Shown: positions 7,664 through 16,435 of the stretch, one piece after another
Position numbering within the stretch: position 1 is the stretch's first letter
How the letters are laid out: every line of letters starts with the position of its first letter
Source: an uncultured Dorea sp.
GTDB lineage: Bacteria > Bacillota > Clostridia > Lachnospirales > Lachnospiraceae
DNA: 64,000 nt
NCBI GenBank assembly: GCA_910589275.1
Contig: CAJUTH010000008.1
Coordinates: 30,369 to 94,368, forward strand
Direction of reading: 5' to 3'
Translations under genes and position numbers: made by a program
Notes under the pieces: generated by a model
Database searches by the model: none
Told to the model about the DNA's origin: nothing
The model's input: only the letters and a program-made list of their open reading frames with translations

Positions 7664-8749
7664 ATGAAAGCATTTCTTATCTTAGAAGATGGGACAGTCT
7701 TTACCGGAACCAGTATCGGCTCCGCGAGAGATGTGATCAGTGAGATTGTGTTCAATACTTCTATGACAGGATATTTGGAGGTATTGACAGACCCATCTTA
7801 TGCCGGACAGGCAGTGGTAATGACCTATCCGTTAATCGGTAATTATGGGATTACACCGGATACGGAATCAAGAAAGGCGTGGCCGGACGGATATATCGTG
7901 AGGGAACTTGCGAGGATGCCGAGTAATTTTCGGTGCGAGGGGACGCTTGGTAAGTTTCTCGAAGAACAGGATATACCGGGAATTGCGGGGATCGATACCC
8001 GGGCGCTTACCAAGATTCTCAGGGAAAAGGGAACGATGAACGGTATGATCACCACGAATGAAGCGTATGACCTTGAAGAGATTATTCCGAAGCTTCAGGC
8101 GTACAGAATCGGAGATGTGGTTTCCGAAGCTTCCTGCACAGAGAGTTTTGTTCTTCCGGGGGAAGGATGCAGAGTTGCGCTGATGGATTTCGGTGCGAAG
8201 AATAATATAGCCAGATCTTTAAACATTAGGGGCTGTGAAGTGACGGTTTATCCGGCGCACACGGCTGCCGTGGATATCATAGCAAGTCATCCGGACGGGA
8301 TTATGTTGTCAAATGGGCCCGGAGATCCGGAGACCAATGTTTCTATTATTGAAGAAGTCAGGAAATTGTCAGATACGGATATTCCAATCTTTGCAATCTG
8401 TCTGGGGCATCAGCTTATGGCGCTCGCCCATGGAGGGAAAACCTACAAATTAAAATACGGGCATCGGGGAGGCAACCATCCGGTGAAGGATCTTGCAACG
8501 GGCAGAGTGTACATTTCTTCCCAGAACCATGGGTATGCGGTGGACGCTTCGACCATAGGGGAGACGGTTGCAAAGGAGGCCTTTGTCAACGTAAACGACA
8601 AAACCAACGAGGGGCTTGCATACATAGGCAAGGATATCTTTACGGTGCAGTTCCATCCGGAGGCGTGTCCGGGACCGCAGGATTCAGCGTACCTGTTTGA
8701 CCGGTTTATCCAGATGATGAAGGACAGAAAGGAGAGGAAAGATGCCTAA
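7664..8749 (+). CDS. carA: Carbamoyl-phosphate synthase small subunit
   Basis: This 361-residue glutaminase subunit releases ammonia from glutamine for carbamoyl phosphate synthesis, which feeds pyrimidine and arginine biosynthesis. The N-terminal half is the CPSase small-chain domain (LEDGTVFTG, STSMTGYLE-type motif). The C-terminal half is a class I glutamine amidotransferase with nucleophile Cys246 (FAICLGHQ) and the His-Glu pair in FHPEA. The ATG at 7664 is used because CAGGTGAG lies before it; an upstream in-frame start at 7553 would fall before the promoter. It overlaps carB by 8 bp. Confidence 0.97.
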   Translation: MKAFLILEDGTVFTGTSIGSARDVISEIVFNTSMTGYLEVLTDPSYAGQAVVMTYPLIGNYGITPDTESRKAWPDGYIVRELARMPSNFRCEGTLGKFLEEQDIPGIAGIDTRALTKILREKGTMNGMITTNEAYDLEEIIPKLQAYRIGDVVSEASCTESFVLPGEGCRVALMDFGAKNNIARSLNIRGCEVTVYPAHTAAVDIIASHPDGIMLSNGPGDPETNVSIIEEVRKLSDTDIPIFAICLGHQLMALAHGGKTYKLKYGHRGGNHPVKDLATGRVYISSQNHGYAVDASTIGETVAKEAFVNVNDKTNEGLAYIGKDIFTVQFHPEACPGPQDSAYLFDRFIQMMKDRKERKDA

Positions 8750-11700
8750 AATAAAGGATATTCAGAAGGTACTTGTGATTGGATCCGGCCCGATCATCAT
8801 TGGGCAGGCGGCGGAATTTGACTATGCGGGTACGCAGGCATGCCGCTCTTTGAAGGAAGAAGGGGTGGAGGTGGTACTGTTAAATTCCAACCCCGCGACG
8901 ATTATGACGGACAAGGATATTGCAGACCGGGTTTATATCGAGCCTTTGACGGTGGAAGTGGTGGAACAGCTAATATTAAAGGAACAGCCGGACAGCATCC
9001 TGCCGACTCTAGGGGGACAGGCCGGTTTGAATCTGGCGATGGAGCTTGAGGAAAATGGATTTTTGCGGGAACATCATGTGCGGCTGATCGGAACCACCTC
9101 CGAAACGATTAAAAAAGCAGAGGACCGTCTGGAATTTAAAGCGACGATGGAGAAGATCGGAGAGCCCTGCGCGGCTTCCCTTGTAGTCGAGAATGTAGAG
9201 GACGGTATCCAGTTTGCGGAGAGTATCGGATATCCGGTGGTTTTGCGCCCGGCCTATACCCTTGGCGGCAGCGGCGGCGGAATTGCGAATAACCGCAGGC
9301 AGTTAGTGGAGATCTTAGAGAATGGTCTCAGACTTTCCAGAGTGGGGCAGGTTCTGGTAGAGCGCTGTATTGCCGGCTGGAAAGAAATTGAGTATGAGGT
9401 AATGCGGGACGGCAGCGGTAACTGTATTACCGTATGTAATATGGAAAATATTGATCCGGTGGGCGTGCACACGGGAGACAGTATCGTTGTGGCCCCTTCC
9501 CAGACATTAGGGGATAAGGAGTACCAGATGCTCCGCACCTCGGCGCTTAACATTATCAGCGAGCTGAATATCACCGGAGGGTGCAACGTGCAGTACGCCC
9601 TGCATCCGGATACCTTTGAATACTGTGTCATTGAGGTGAATCCAAGAGTGAGCCGTTCTTCCGCTCTTGCGTCCAAGGCCACCGGATACCCGATCGCTAA
9701 GGTGGCGGCAAAGATTGCCCTTGGCTATACGCTGGATGAAATTCAGAATGCGGTGACAAAGAAGACCTATGCAAGCTTTGAGCCGATGCTGGATTACTGT
9801 GTAGTAAAGATTCCCAGACTGCCTTTTGATAAATTTATCAGTGCGAAGCGGACATTGACGACCCAGATGAAGGCCACTGGAGAGGTCATGAGTATCTGCG
9901 ACAATTTTGAGGGGGCGCTGATGAAGGCCATCCGTTCGCTGGAGCAGCATGTGGACAGCCTGATGTCTTACGACTATTCTTATCTCACTGGAGAAGAGTT
10001 GCTAGAAGTGTTAAAGGTGGTGGATGACCGCAGGATCTGGAAGATCGCGGAGGCCATCCGTCAGGGGATCAGTATGGAAGAGATTCATGAGGTGACCAGA
10101 ATTGACAAATGGTTCATTGACAAGATCGCCCGTCTGGTGGAGTTAGAGACAAGGATGAAGCGCAGTCCGCTGGATGAGGAACTTTTAAAAGAAGCCAAGC
10201 GGATGGAATTTCCGGATCATGTGATTGCGAAGATTACTGGGCATACGGAGCGGGAAATCCATGACATGCGCCACCAGTACGGAATTACCGCCGCTTATAA
10301 GATGGTAGATACCTGCGCCGCGGAATTTGCGGCGGAGACGCCTTACTATTATTCCGTATTCGGAAGCGAGAATGAAGTAGAAGAGACGAAAGAACGGAAG
10401 AAGGTTCTGGTACTTGGCTCTGGCCCGATCCGGATTGGACAGGGGATTGAATTTGACTTTTGTTCGGTACACTGTACCTGGGCATTTTCAAAGGAAGGCT
10501 ATGAGACGATTATTGTAAATAACAATCCGGAAACGGTCAGCACGGATTTTGACATTGCAGATAAGCTGTATTTCGAACCGTTAACCCCGGAGGATGTGGA
10601 GAGCATTGTAGATCTGGAGAAGCCGGACGGGGCGGTAGTGCAGTTTGGCGGCCAGACGGCCATTAAGCTTACGGAAGCGTTGATGAAGATGGGCGTTCCG
10701 ATTCTTGGAACCTCGGCGGAGAATGTAGACGCAGCCGAGGACAGGGAGTTATTTGACGAGATATTAGAGAAATGCCAGATTCCAAGGCCTACCGGAGGAA
10801 CTGTATATACGGCGGAGGAAGCGAAAGAAGTGGCCGGGAGGCTTGGTTATCCGGTACTGGTAAGACCCTCTTACGTGCTTGGCGGACAGGGGATGCAGAT
10901 TGCCATCAACGATCATGACATCGACGAATTTATCGGAATCATCAACCGGATTGCACAGGATCATCCGATTCTGGTGGACAAGTATCTTCAAGGCAAAGAG
11001 ATTGAGGTGGACGCGGTCTGCGACGGAACGGATATCCTGATTCCGGGAATTATGGAACATATCGAGCGGGCGGGAATCCACTCCGGAGACAGTATTTCCG
11101 TGTATCCTGCGAAGAGTATCAGCGAGAAGACGAAGCGGATCATTGAGGACTATACAAGAAAGCTTGCGAAATCCCTCCATGTGATCGGGCTGATCAATAT
11201 TCAGTTTATCGTATGCGGAGAGGATGTGTATGTAATTGAAGTTAACCCAAGGTCCAGCCGTACCGTTCCTTATATCAGTAAGGTGACCGGGATCCCTATT
11301 GTGCCGCTGGCTTCTAAAGTGATCATCGGCCATACGATCCGGGAGCTTGGCTATACGCCGGGGCTGCAGCCGGAGGCGGATTATTTTGCTGTTAAGATGC
11401 CGGTATTTTCCTTCGAGAAGATCCGGGACGCAGATATCAGCTTAGGACCTGAGATGAAATCCACAGGAGAGTGTTTAGGGATAGCAAAAACCTTTGACGA
11501 AGCGCTGTATAAGGCGTTCTTAGGCGCCGGGATTAAGCTTCCGAAGCATAATAATATGATTATTACCGTCAGGGACGAGGACAAGAAGGATATTGTGGAT
11601 ATCGGGCGCCGGTTCTCCCAGATCGGGTATAAGATTTTTGCCACCCGGGGAACGGCGGAGGCATTAAGAAACGGCGGAGTAAAGGCTATCGCGGTCAATA

Positions 11701-11939
11701 AGATTGAACAGGAGTCGCCGAATCTGATGGATCTGATCTTAGGACATAAGATTGATCTGGTTATCGATACGCCGCCTCAGGGAGCGGAGCGTGCAAAGGA
11801 CGGCTTTGTGATCCGAAGAAGCGCTATTGAGACCGGGGTGAATGTGCTGACAGCCATTGACACGGCGCAGGCGCTGATTACCAGTCTGGAGAATACGGAT
11901 ATCAAGAAATTAACGCTGATCGATATTGCGAAAATTTAA
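8742..11939 (+). CDS. carB: Carbamoyl-phosphate synthase large subunit
   Basis: This 1065-residue synthetase subunit makes carbamoyl phosphate from bicarbonate, ammonia and two ATP. It contains two homologous halves, each starting with a nucleotide-binding strand (VLVIGSGPIIIGQ near residue 11; VLVLGSGPIRIGQ near 553) and each with an ATP-grasp domain (paired motifs VLRPAYTLGGSGGG and VRPSYVLGGQGM). The C-terminal MGS-like domain, about 130 residues, is the usual allosteric site. Length is normal for the family. AAAGGAGAGG before the ATG lies inside the end of carA, so the pair is translationally coupled. Confidence 0.98.
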   Translation: MPKIKDIQKVLVIGSGPIIIGQAAEFDYAGTQACRSLKEEGVEVVLLNSNPATIMTDKDIADRVYIEPLTVEVVEQLILKEQPDSILPTLGGQAGLNLAMELEENGFLREHHVRLIGTTSETIKKAEDRLEFKATMEKIGEPCAASLVVENVEDGIQFAESIGYPVVLRPAYTLGGSGGGIANNRRQLVEILENGLRLSRVGQVLVERCIAGWKEIEYEVMRDGSGNCITVCNMENIDPVGVHTGDSIVVAPSQTLGDKEYQMLRTSALNIISELNITGGCNVQYALHPDTFEYCVIEVNPRVSRSSALASKATGYPIAKVAAKIALGYTLDEIQNAVTKKTYASFEPMLDYCVVKIPRLPFDKFISAKRTLTTQMKATGEVMSICDNFEGALMKAIRSLEQHVDSLMSYDYSYLTGEELLEVLKVVDDRRIWKIAEAIRQGISMEEIHEVTRIDKWFIDKIARLVELETRMKRSPLDEELLKEAKRMEFPDHVIAKITGHTEREIHDMRHQYGITAAYKMVDTCAAEFAAETPYYYSVFGSENEVEETKERKKVLVLGSGPIRIGQGIEFDFCSVHCTWAFSKEGYETIIVNNNPETVSTDFDIADKLYFEPLTPEDVESIVDLEKPDGAVVQFGGQTAIKLTEALMKMGVPILGTSAENVDAAEDRELFDEILEKCQIPRPTGGTVYTAEEAKEVAGRLGYPVLVRPSYVLGGQGMQIAINDHDIDEFIGIINRIAQDHPILVDKYLQGKEIEVDAVCDGTDILIPGIMEHIERAGIHSGDSISVYPAKSISEKTKRIIEDYTRKLAKSLHVIGLINIQFIVCGEDVYVIEVNPRSSRTVPYISKVTGIPIVPLASKVIIGHTIRELGYTPGLQPEADYFAVKMPVFSFEKIRDADISLGPEMKSTGECLGIAKTFDEALYKAFLGAGIKLPKHNNMIITVRDEDKKDIVDIGRRFSQIGYKIFATRGTAEALRNGGVKAIAVNKIEQESPNLMDLILGHKIDLVIDTPPQGAERAKDGFVIRRSAIETGVNVLTAIDTAQALITSLENTDIKKLTLIDIAKI

Positions 11940-12051
11940 GCGAAACATCTGGCGGCTGCAATAAAAAGACGGTCTGCGGGCCAGTAGACTGCCGGAAAGA
12001 TTTAACAGGACTGGAAAATAGTTATAATTGAATTTCATAGAGATGCATGAT

Positions 12052-12160
12052 ATGATGCCCTCAGTACAAAATGTAACAATTTTGTAATAATTGTAATAAA
12101 GTTGAAAAAAATGAGTATACTTTATTAACAATACAAACTATGTATATAGGAGGGCATCAT
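12052..12160 (+). promoter_or_regulatory. Inverted repeat that can mask the hydrolase ribosome binding site, with promoter
   Basis: ATGATGCCCTC (12052-12062) is the exact complement of GAGGGCATCAT (12150-12160), which contains the ribosome binding site of the next gene. A smaller CAAAAT/ATTTTG hairpin lies between them. A likely -10 (TATACT, 12116-12121), with a TTGTAA-like -35 about 19 bp upstream, falls between the arms. A transcript from this promoter would then lack the left arm, while read-through from carAB would carry both. Confidence 0.45.
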
Positions 12161-12164
12161 TTTT

Positions 12165-12872
12165 ATGTTGAAATACAAATTTAATTTGAAAAACGGAATA
12201 GCAAAGGCGCGAATGTGCATGGCCGCCTGTGTTGCCGTATCTACCCTGACGTTAGGATTTACCAGCCGGGCGGCGGCTATGCCGGAGGAAATGCTTCCGG
12301 AAGCATCCTTTACTTATGGAGGAGCCGTTTTTGTAAATAATATTGTGGCGGAGATTAACAATAAATCTGTCAATATTAGATTTAAGGCGGCTGAAGGCGT
12401 AGAAGAAGTTTTGGCGGAAGCGACCATAAAGGCAGAAGAATTAGAGGCAGAGAGACAGAGAGAGGAAGCTGAAAAAGCGGAGGCTGAAAGAAAAGCGGCC
12501 GAGGCAAGGCAGGCAGCAGGAAGTGTATCTTCTTCCGTAGGAAACTATGACAAAGAACTTTTGGCTTCTATTATTTTCTGTGAAGCGGGAAATCAGTCCT
12601 TTGAGGGTCAGGTTGCGGTAGGCGCAGTCATCATGAACCGGATTGCAAGCGGCGCGTATCCTAATACGATAGAGGGAGTGGTTTACCAGCCGGGACAGTT
12701 TGGGCCGGCAGGAAGCGGATGGCTTGACCAGATTCGTGGTACGGCGGGCTATAGTGCGTCTGCCATGCAGGCAGCGGAGGCCGCCCTTGCGGGACAGAAT
12801 CCAATCGGAGGGTGTTTATACTTTGATCAAGGCGGTTACGGAATGCAGATTGGAGCTCACTTTTTCCACTAA
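12165..12872 (+). CDS. SleB-like cell wall hydrolase
   Basis: This 235-residue exported protein has an N-terminal signal peptide (about residues 15-40, ending near SRAAAMP). A middle segment of about 50 residues is rich in Ala, Glu and Arg and probably coiled. The C-terminal Hydrolase_2 domain (about 125-235) has the family pattern LLASIIFCEAGNQSFEGQ, with the catalytic Glu in CEAGNQ, then VGAVIMNR and FGPAGSG. SleB-type enzymes cleave peptidoglycan glycan strands, in spore cortex or vegetative wall. AGGAGG lies before the ATG. The ribosome binding site can pair with an upstream arm (see 12052-12160). A terminator follows the gene. Confidence 0.88.
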   Translation: MLKYKFNLKNGIAKARMCMAACVAVSTLTLGFTSRAAAMPEEMLPEASFTYGGAVFVNNIVAEINNKSVNIRFKAAEGVEEVLAEATIKAEELEAERQREEAEKAEAERKAAEARQAAGSVSSSVGNYDKELLASIIFCEAGNQSFEGQVAVGAVIMNRIASGAYPNTIEGVVYQPGQFGPAGSGWLDQIRGTAGYSASAMQAAEAALAGQNPIGGCLYFDQGGYGMQIGAHFFH

Positions 12873-12884
12873 AATATTAGGCAG

Positions 12885-12925
12885 ATAGATGGCAGATGTC
12901 TGAATTTTGGATATCTGCCATCTAT
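12885..12925 (+). terminator. Terminator after the SleB-like gene
   Basis: A 16-bp stem (12885-12900 with 12910-12925, one G-T pair) with a 9-nt loop is followed by TTGTCTATTG. It lies 12 bp after the stop codon. Confidence 0.7.
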
Positions 12926-12995
12926 TTGTCTATTGCCTGAAAATAGCGGGTTTCTTACAATGTAAGCATATTAACAGACATGAAGTCCGTTAAGT

Positions 12996-13030
12996 ATACC
13001 TTATTGAACGTTAGCAGTTCAATAAGTATA
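12996..13030 (+). promoter_or_regulatory. Palindromic operator overlapping the radical SAM gene promoter (copy 1)
   Basis: A perfect 10-bp inverted repeat (CTTATTGAAC, 7-nt spacer GTTAGCA, GTTCAATAAG; 13000-13026) overlaps a promoter made of TTGAAC (13004-13009), 17 bp, and TATAAG (13027-13032). The same 35 nt are repeated without change at 16393-16427. A dimeric regulator bound here would block polymerase; the TetR gene at 14420 is the obvious candidate. Target and partner are inferred. Confidence 0.65.
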
Positions 13031-13073
13031 AGATACTACATACAAAAGAAATTCGCATAAGGGGGCAGTGAAC

Positions 13074-14408
13074 ATGGATGTATCAGCAACAATGAAAAAA
13101 TTTGGTTTGGAAGCGGCCTTTAAATATCTGCAGAGGGATCCGGAAAGAAATCTTCTTAGGCTGATGGATTGGGCCGACCGGTTTGCCGGAGATGAATTTG
13201 TATCCCAGCGGAAAATGATCCGGGATGCAATGACGGATCCGGAACATCCCTATTATGGTTATGTCAGACATATTATTCATGATCTTGACACAAATGTAAT
13301 GGAGACGGTGGCAGTTAATTTCTTTATTAATGCGGCGTTGACAGGCTGGCCGGTACAAGAAAGAAATCGTGAAAAATATAGGTGTAATATCCCGTGGACA
13401 ATTCTTCTTGATCCTACCAGTTCCTGTAATTTGCATTGTACCGGCTGCTGGGCGGCAGAATACGGCAATAAACTGAATCTGACTTATGAAGAGATTGACG
13501 ACATTATAAGACAGGGAAAGGAACTGGGCATCTATTTTTACATATATACCGGAGGCGAGCCCCTGGTTCGCAAGAAAGATATTATACGGTTGTGTGAAAA
13601 ACATTCGGATTGCGTATTTTTATGTTTCACTAACGCTACGCTGATCGATGAAGAATTTGCAGATGAAATGCTTCGGGTAGGGAATTTTGTTCCGGCAGTT
13701 TCTCTGGAAGGTTTTGAGGCGGCGACAGACGGACGGCGTGGGAAAGGCGTATACAACAAAGTAATGGAGGCGCTTGAGCTTTTGAGACGAAAGAAATTAT
13801 TATTTGGCATTTCTGCCTGCTATACCAGCGCAAATTTTGATTCTATTACTTCGGAAGAATTTTTTGACAGCTTGATAGAACTGGGGGCGTATTTTATCTG
13901 GTATTTTCATTATATGCCGGTTGGAAATGACGCATCGCCGGAGCTGATGCCGACGCCGGAACAGCGTACGGAGACTTATTACCGGATTCGGAAATACCGG
14001 GCAGAAAAGCCTTTGTTTGCGATGGACTTTCAGAATGATGCGGAATATGTAGGCGGCTGCATTGCAGGCGGACGGAGATATTTTCATATCAATGCAAATG
14101 GTGATATAGACCCGTGCGTATTTGTTCATTATTCGGATTCTAATATTCGGGAAAAGACAATACTGGAAGCACTGCAGTCCCCGATGATGATGGCATATCA
14201 TGATGGACAGCCGTTTAACGAAAATATGCTTCAGCCATGTCCGATGCTGGAAAACCCTCAGAAGCTTAGGAAAATGGTCACAAATGCCGGAGCGAAATCC
14301 ACAGATCTTCAGTCTCCGGAAACAGTGGAACATTTGTGTGCAAAATGCGACAGGTACGCCAGAGAATGGGAGCCTGCCGCACAAAAATTATGGAATGCAG
14401 ACAGATAA
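13074..14408 (+). CDS. Radical SAM protein with Cys-rich C terminus
   Basis: This is a 444-residue radical SAM enzyme. Residues 1-105 form a helical N-terminal domain. The cluster-binding motif CxxxCxxC is at Cys118, Cys122 and Cys125, followed by the SAM-binding GGEP motif. The C-terminal part carries further cysteines (GGCIAGG, DPCVF, QPCPM, HLCAKC) and resembles a SPASM-type domain for extra iron-sulfur clusters. The substrate is unknown, and no small precursor peptide gene is visible beside it. The ATG at 13074 is preferred over the GTG at 13068 because GGGGG lies 8 bp upstream of it. It is convergent with a TetR gene 11 bp away and has an operator-like palindrome in its promoter. Confidence 0.85.
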   Translation: MDVSATMKKFGLEAAFKYLQRDPERNLLRLMDWADRFAGDEFVSQRKMIRDAMTDPEHPYYGYVRHIIHDLDTNVMETVAVNFFINAALTGWPVQERNREKYRCNIPWTILLDPTSSCNLHCTGCWAAEYGNKLNLTYEEIDDIIRQGKELGIYFYIYTGGEPLVRKKDIIRLCEKHSDCVFLCFTNATLIDEEFADEMLRVGNFVPAVSLEGFEAATDGRRGKGVYNKVMEALELLRRKKLLFGISACYTSANFDSITSEEFFDSLIELGAYFIWYFHYMPVGNDASPELMPTPEQRTETYYRIRKYRAEKPLFAMDFQNDAEYVGGCIAGGRRYFHINANGDIDPCVFVHYSDSNIREKTILEALQSPMMMAYHDGQPFNENMLQPCPMLENPQKLRKMVTNAGAKSTDLQSPETVEHLCAKCDRYAREWEPAAQKLWNADR

Positions 14409-14419
14409 CAGTTAAGGGC

Positions 14420-15001
14420 TTATAACCCGGAGGACAGATTATTCTGTGTGGATAGAGGAATCTTAAAAAGCAGGTTTGAATCAGGAAGCAATTCCGTGAG
14501 ACGGATATAATTTCCAATAATATCATAACCCATACGCGCATTTAACCAATCCAAAGTGATGCCGACTAAAATACATTTATAAAATCGGATCATGAGAGAT
14601 TTGTCTTCTTCGCGTATGGGTTTGTCTGCGATTACAGCATCAATATATTGTGCAACGACATAAAAAGTAATCCGTTCCAAATGTTCAATAAATGTTTCGC
14701 GTTGAACAGATTGATAAATATGGAGGACGGCTCTTTTGCGTTTGGCAGCATACTGAATAACCGGAATCAGGCAGTCTATAAGAGAGCCGTTTTCCAGATT
14801 ACTGTAATTCTGAATGATATAATCGGCGTCTTTTTTTATCATGTACTCAAGGAGATCCGGAATATCATGAAAATGGTAATAGAAGGTATTCCGATTGATC
14901 TGGCAGGAATTTACGATATCCTTTACAGTGATTTTACTATAGGGTTTTTCATCCAATAAATTCCAGAAAACATCAACAATCGCGGATTTTGTACGGTTCA
15001 T
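14420..15001 (-). CDS. TetR/AcrR-family transcriptional regulator
   Basis: This 193-residue regulator has an N-terminal helix-turn-helix (about residues 6-50; ITVKDIVNSCQINRNTFYYHF), typical of TetR proteins and closest in style to the DhaS-like branch. The C-terminal ligand or dimer domain (TetR_C_7-like) has no recognisable ligand. Its stop codon lies 11 bp from that of the convergent radical SAM gene. A palindrome of suitable size and symmetry for a TetR dimer covers the radical SAM promoter at 13000-13026 and recurs at 16397-16423. I infer that both are its targets. The region upstream of this gene lacks a copy, so autoregulation is not suggested. Confidence 0.88.
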   Translation of the reverse strand: MNRTKSAIVDVFWNLLDEKPYSKITVKDIVNSCQINRNTFYYHFHDIPDLLEYMIKKDADYIIQNYSNLENGSLIDCLIPVIQYAAKRKRAVLHIYQSVQRETFIEHLERITFYVVAQYIDAVIADKPIREEDKSLMIRFYKCILVGITLDWLNARMGYDIIGNYIRLTELLPDSNLLFKIPLSTQNNLSSGL

Positions 15002-15255
15002 TGTATCAACTCATTTCTCTAAAATCTCTGTGGTAAAATATTCTATGAATATATCATATAGGGTCGAATTTGTAAACAGGTTAGCCAAGGACTTATTTTG
15101 CAATGTATGAAAAAAATATGTACATTTGACGGATTTTGTTTTAATATATCATTGAGAGGCTAAATTGGCTGATATACTGAGGCGGAGCGGTGATCGGCTA
15201 TTTGGCGGCAGTAGTAATGGGGAGATTTCACGTGATTTTTAATAAGGAGGAAACT

Positions 15256-15924
15256 ATGCCGGAAGAGAATATACATGAGGAAGAGCTAGAGCAGTCAGGG
15301 GAACAGGACGCAGAAAATAGGGAAGAAGAATCGGTTCACAGAGAAGAAGAGGGAAAACCAGAAGAATCGGTTCACAGAGAAGAAGAGGAAGAATCTAAAT
15401 CGGAAGAATCAGTCCGCGGAGAGGAAGAAAAAGAGGGATTCGGAGAGGGTGAACCGTCTCTTGAGGAGCAGCAAAAAGAGCGTGTGGAGGTTATAGCATC
15501 GGAGGAAATAATTAATACGGAAGGGGCAGGTGCAAAAGAAATGTCAGAACAGGACTATGAAGCAGTTGAGGAGAGTACGATAGAGCCGGAGCTTTTAGAG
15601 GAGGAGCCAAAAAAGAAAGGGTTTTTCCGCAGAAATAAAGAAGAAGCGTATTTTTTAAGAGATAAATGGATTCTGTCAAGAATCCGGGATGAGGATTTGA
15701 TGAATTACCTTGTTCTGGAACAAAAGAGAAACGAGCAGCTTCAGAAAGCGAAGGATATCCGGGAAAAGAGGATGGTTTCCGCCTTTAAGCTGACGGTATC
15801 TCTTGCGGCCGGTGTGGCTGTAGTTTATTTGCTGAAAGATAATCCTACGATTTTTGTTAATATTCTGTACATAGGCGGGATTCTCGGCGGCTTCTGGTTT
15901 TGGAAGAACCCACGGGAAAAATAA
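15256..15924 (+). CDS. Acidic repeat protein with C-terminal membrane hairpin
   Basis: This is a 222-residue protein I cannot assign to a family. Residues 1-125 are extremely rich in Glu and contain a 12-residue repeat (EESVHREEE type; the DNA repeat of 28 bp occurs at 15325 and 15361). A basic stretch (KKKGFFRRNKEE) and an amphipathic helix follow, with two hydrophobic segments near the end (about 175-193 and 197-214). It would sit in the membrane with a long acidic cytoplasmic tail. The ATG at 15256 has AAGGAGG before it; the frame is open to 15190 without a ribosome binding site. Its role is unknown. Confidence 0.75.
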   Translation: MPEENIHEEELEQSGEQDAENREEESVHREEEGKPEESVHREEEEESKSEESVRGEEEKEGFGEGEPSLEEQQKERVEVIASEEIINTEGAGAKEMSEQDYEAVEESTIEPELLEEEPKKKGFFRRNKEEAYFLRDKWILSRIRDEDLMNYLVLEQKRNEQLQKAKDIREKRMVSAFKLTVSLAAGVAVVYLLKDNPTIFVNILYIGGILGGFWFWKNPREK

Positions 15925-15931
15925 TGATTCG

Positions 15932-15960
15932 TTGCGGCAGGGTGGGAATTGTGATACAAT
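15932..15960 (+). promoter_or_regulatory. Probable promoter of the cupin gene
   Basis: TTGCGG and TACAAT are separated by 17 bp, just after the stop codon of the acidic protein gene and about 75 bp before the cupin start. Confidence 0.5.
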
Positions 15961-16035
15961 ATTTTCATAAGCCGTGATTATCATTAGGATAAAACAACGC
16001 GGTATACGATGAGTATTTATAAGGAGGATTCTATC

Positions 16036-16386
16036 ATGTTGAAAAGTGTGGCAAGTGAGAGAGTGAAGACGGATGTGGAGCATGTAAACGGGGGAGCGGG
16101 CTATATTACGAGGGAGGAGCTCATTACCCCTGAGCAGCGCGGAGAACACTGTAGGATGTTTAACCGCATTACCTTGAAGCCCAATTGTGAGATCGGCCAT
16201 CATGAGCATCATGGGGAAGCAGAGGCTTATTACATTCTGGAGGGTAATGGAATGTATGAAGAAGACGGGCAGGCGGTTGCAGTAGAGGCCGGGGACGTTA
16301 CATACTGCGGCGACGGTCATGGCCACGGTCTGAAGAATACAGGCGATACGGAACTGGCTATGATTGCTCTGATCTTAAAAAACTAA
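16036..16386 (+). CDS. Small cupin-domain protein
   Basis: This is a 116-residue single-domain cupin. The first metal-binding motif is GHHEHHGEAEAYYILEG, with three histidines and a glutamate; the second is GDVTYCGDGHGHGLKN. The fold is a small beta barrel that normally binds a divalent metal. Proteins of this type act as isomerases, dioxygenases or binding domains, and nothing here decides which. AAGGAGG lies 8 bp before the ATG at 16036, so a longer frame from 16009 is rejected. It appears monocistronic and is followed by the second copy of the 35-nt operator repeat. Confidence 0.88.
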   Translation: MLKSVASERVKTDVEHVNGGAGYITREELITPEQRGEHCRMFNRITLKPNCEIGHHEHHGEAEAYYILEGNGMYEEDGQAVAVEAGDVTYCGDGHGHGLKNTGDTELAMIALILKN

Positions 16387-16392
16387 ATATTC

Positions 16393-16427
16393 ATACCTTA
16401 TTGAACGTTAGCAGTTCAATAAGTATA
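16393..16427 (+). promoter_or_regulatory. Palindromic operator/promoter repeat (copy 2)
   Basis: These 35 nt are identical to 12996-13030. The palindrome (arms 16397-16406 and 16414-16423) again overlaps TTGAAC (16401-16406), 17 bp and TATAGA (16424-16429). No protein gene follows on this strand for over 1 kb, so the promoter would make a short transcript. Confidence 0.6.
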
Positions 16428-16435
16428 GATTTCTA

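Noticed and set aside
10764..11333. 189-codon minus-strand frame
   Set aside because: It is antisense to carB, a strongly conserved gene; the protein has no recognisable domain.
15325..15388. Direct repeat as a CRISPR seed
   Set aside because: The two 28-bp copies are in frame inside an acidic protein gene and encode a 12-residue repeat; there are no spacers or cas genes.
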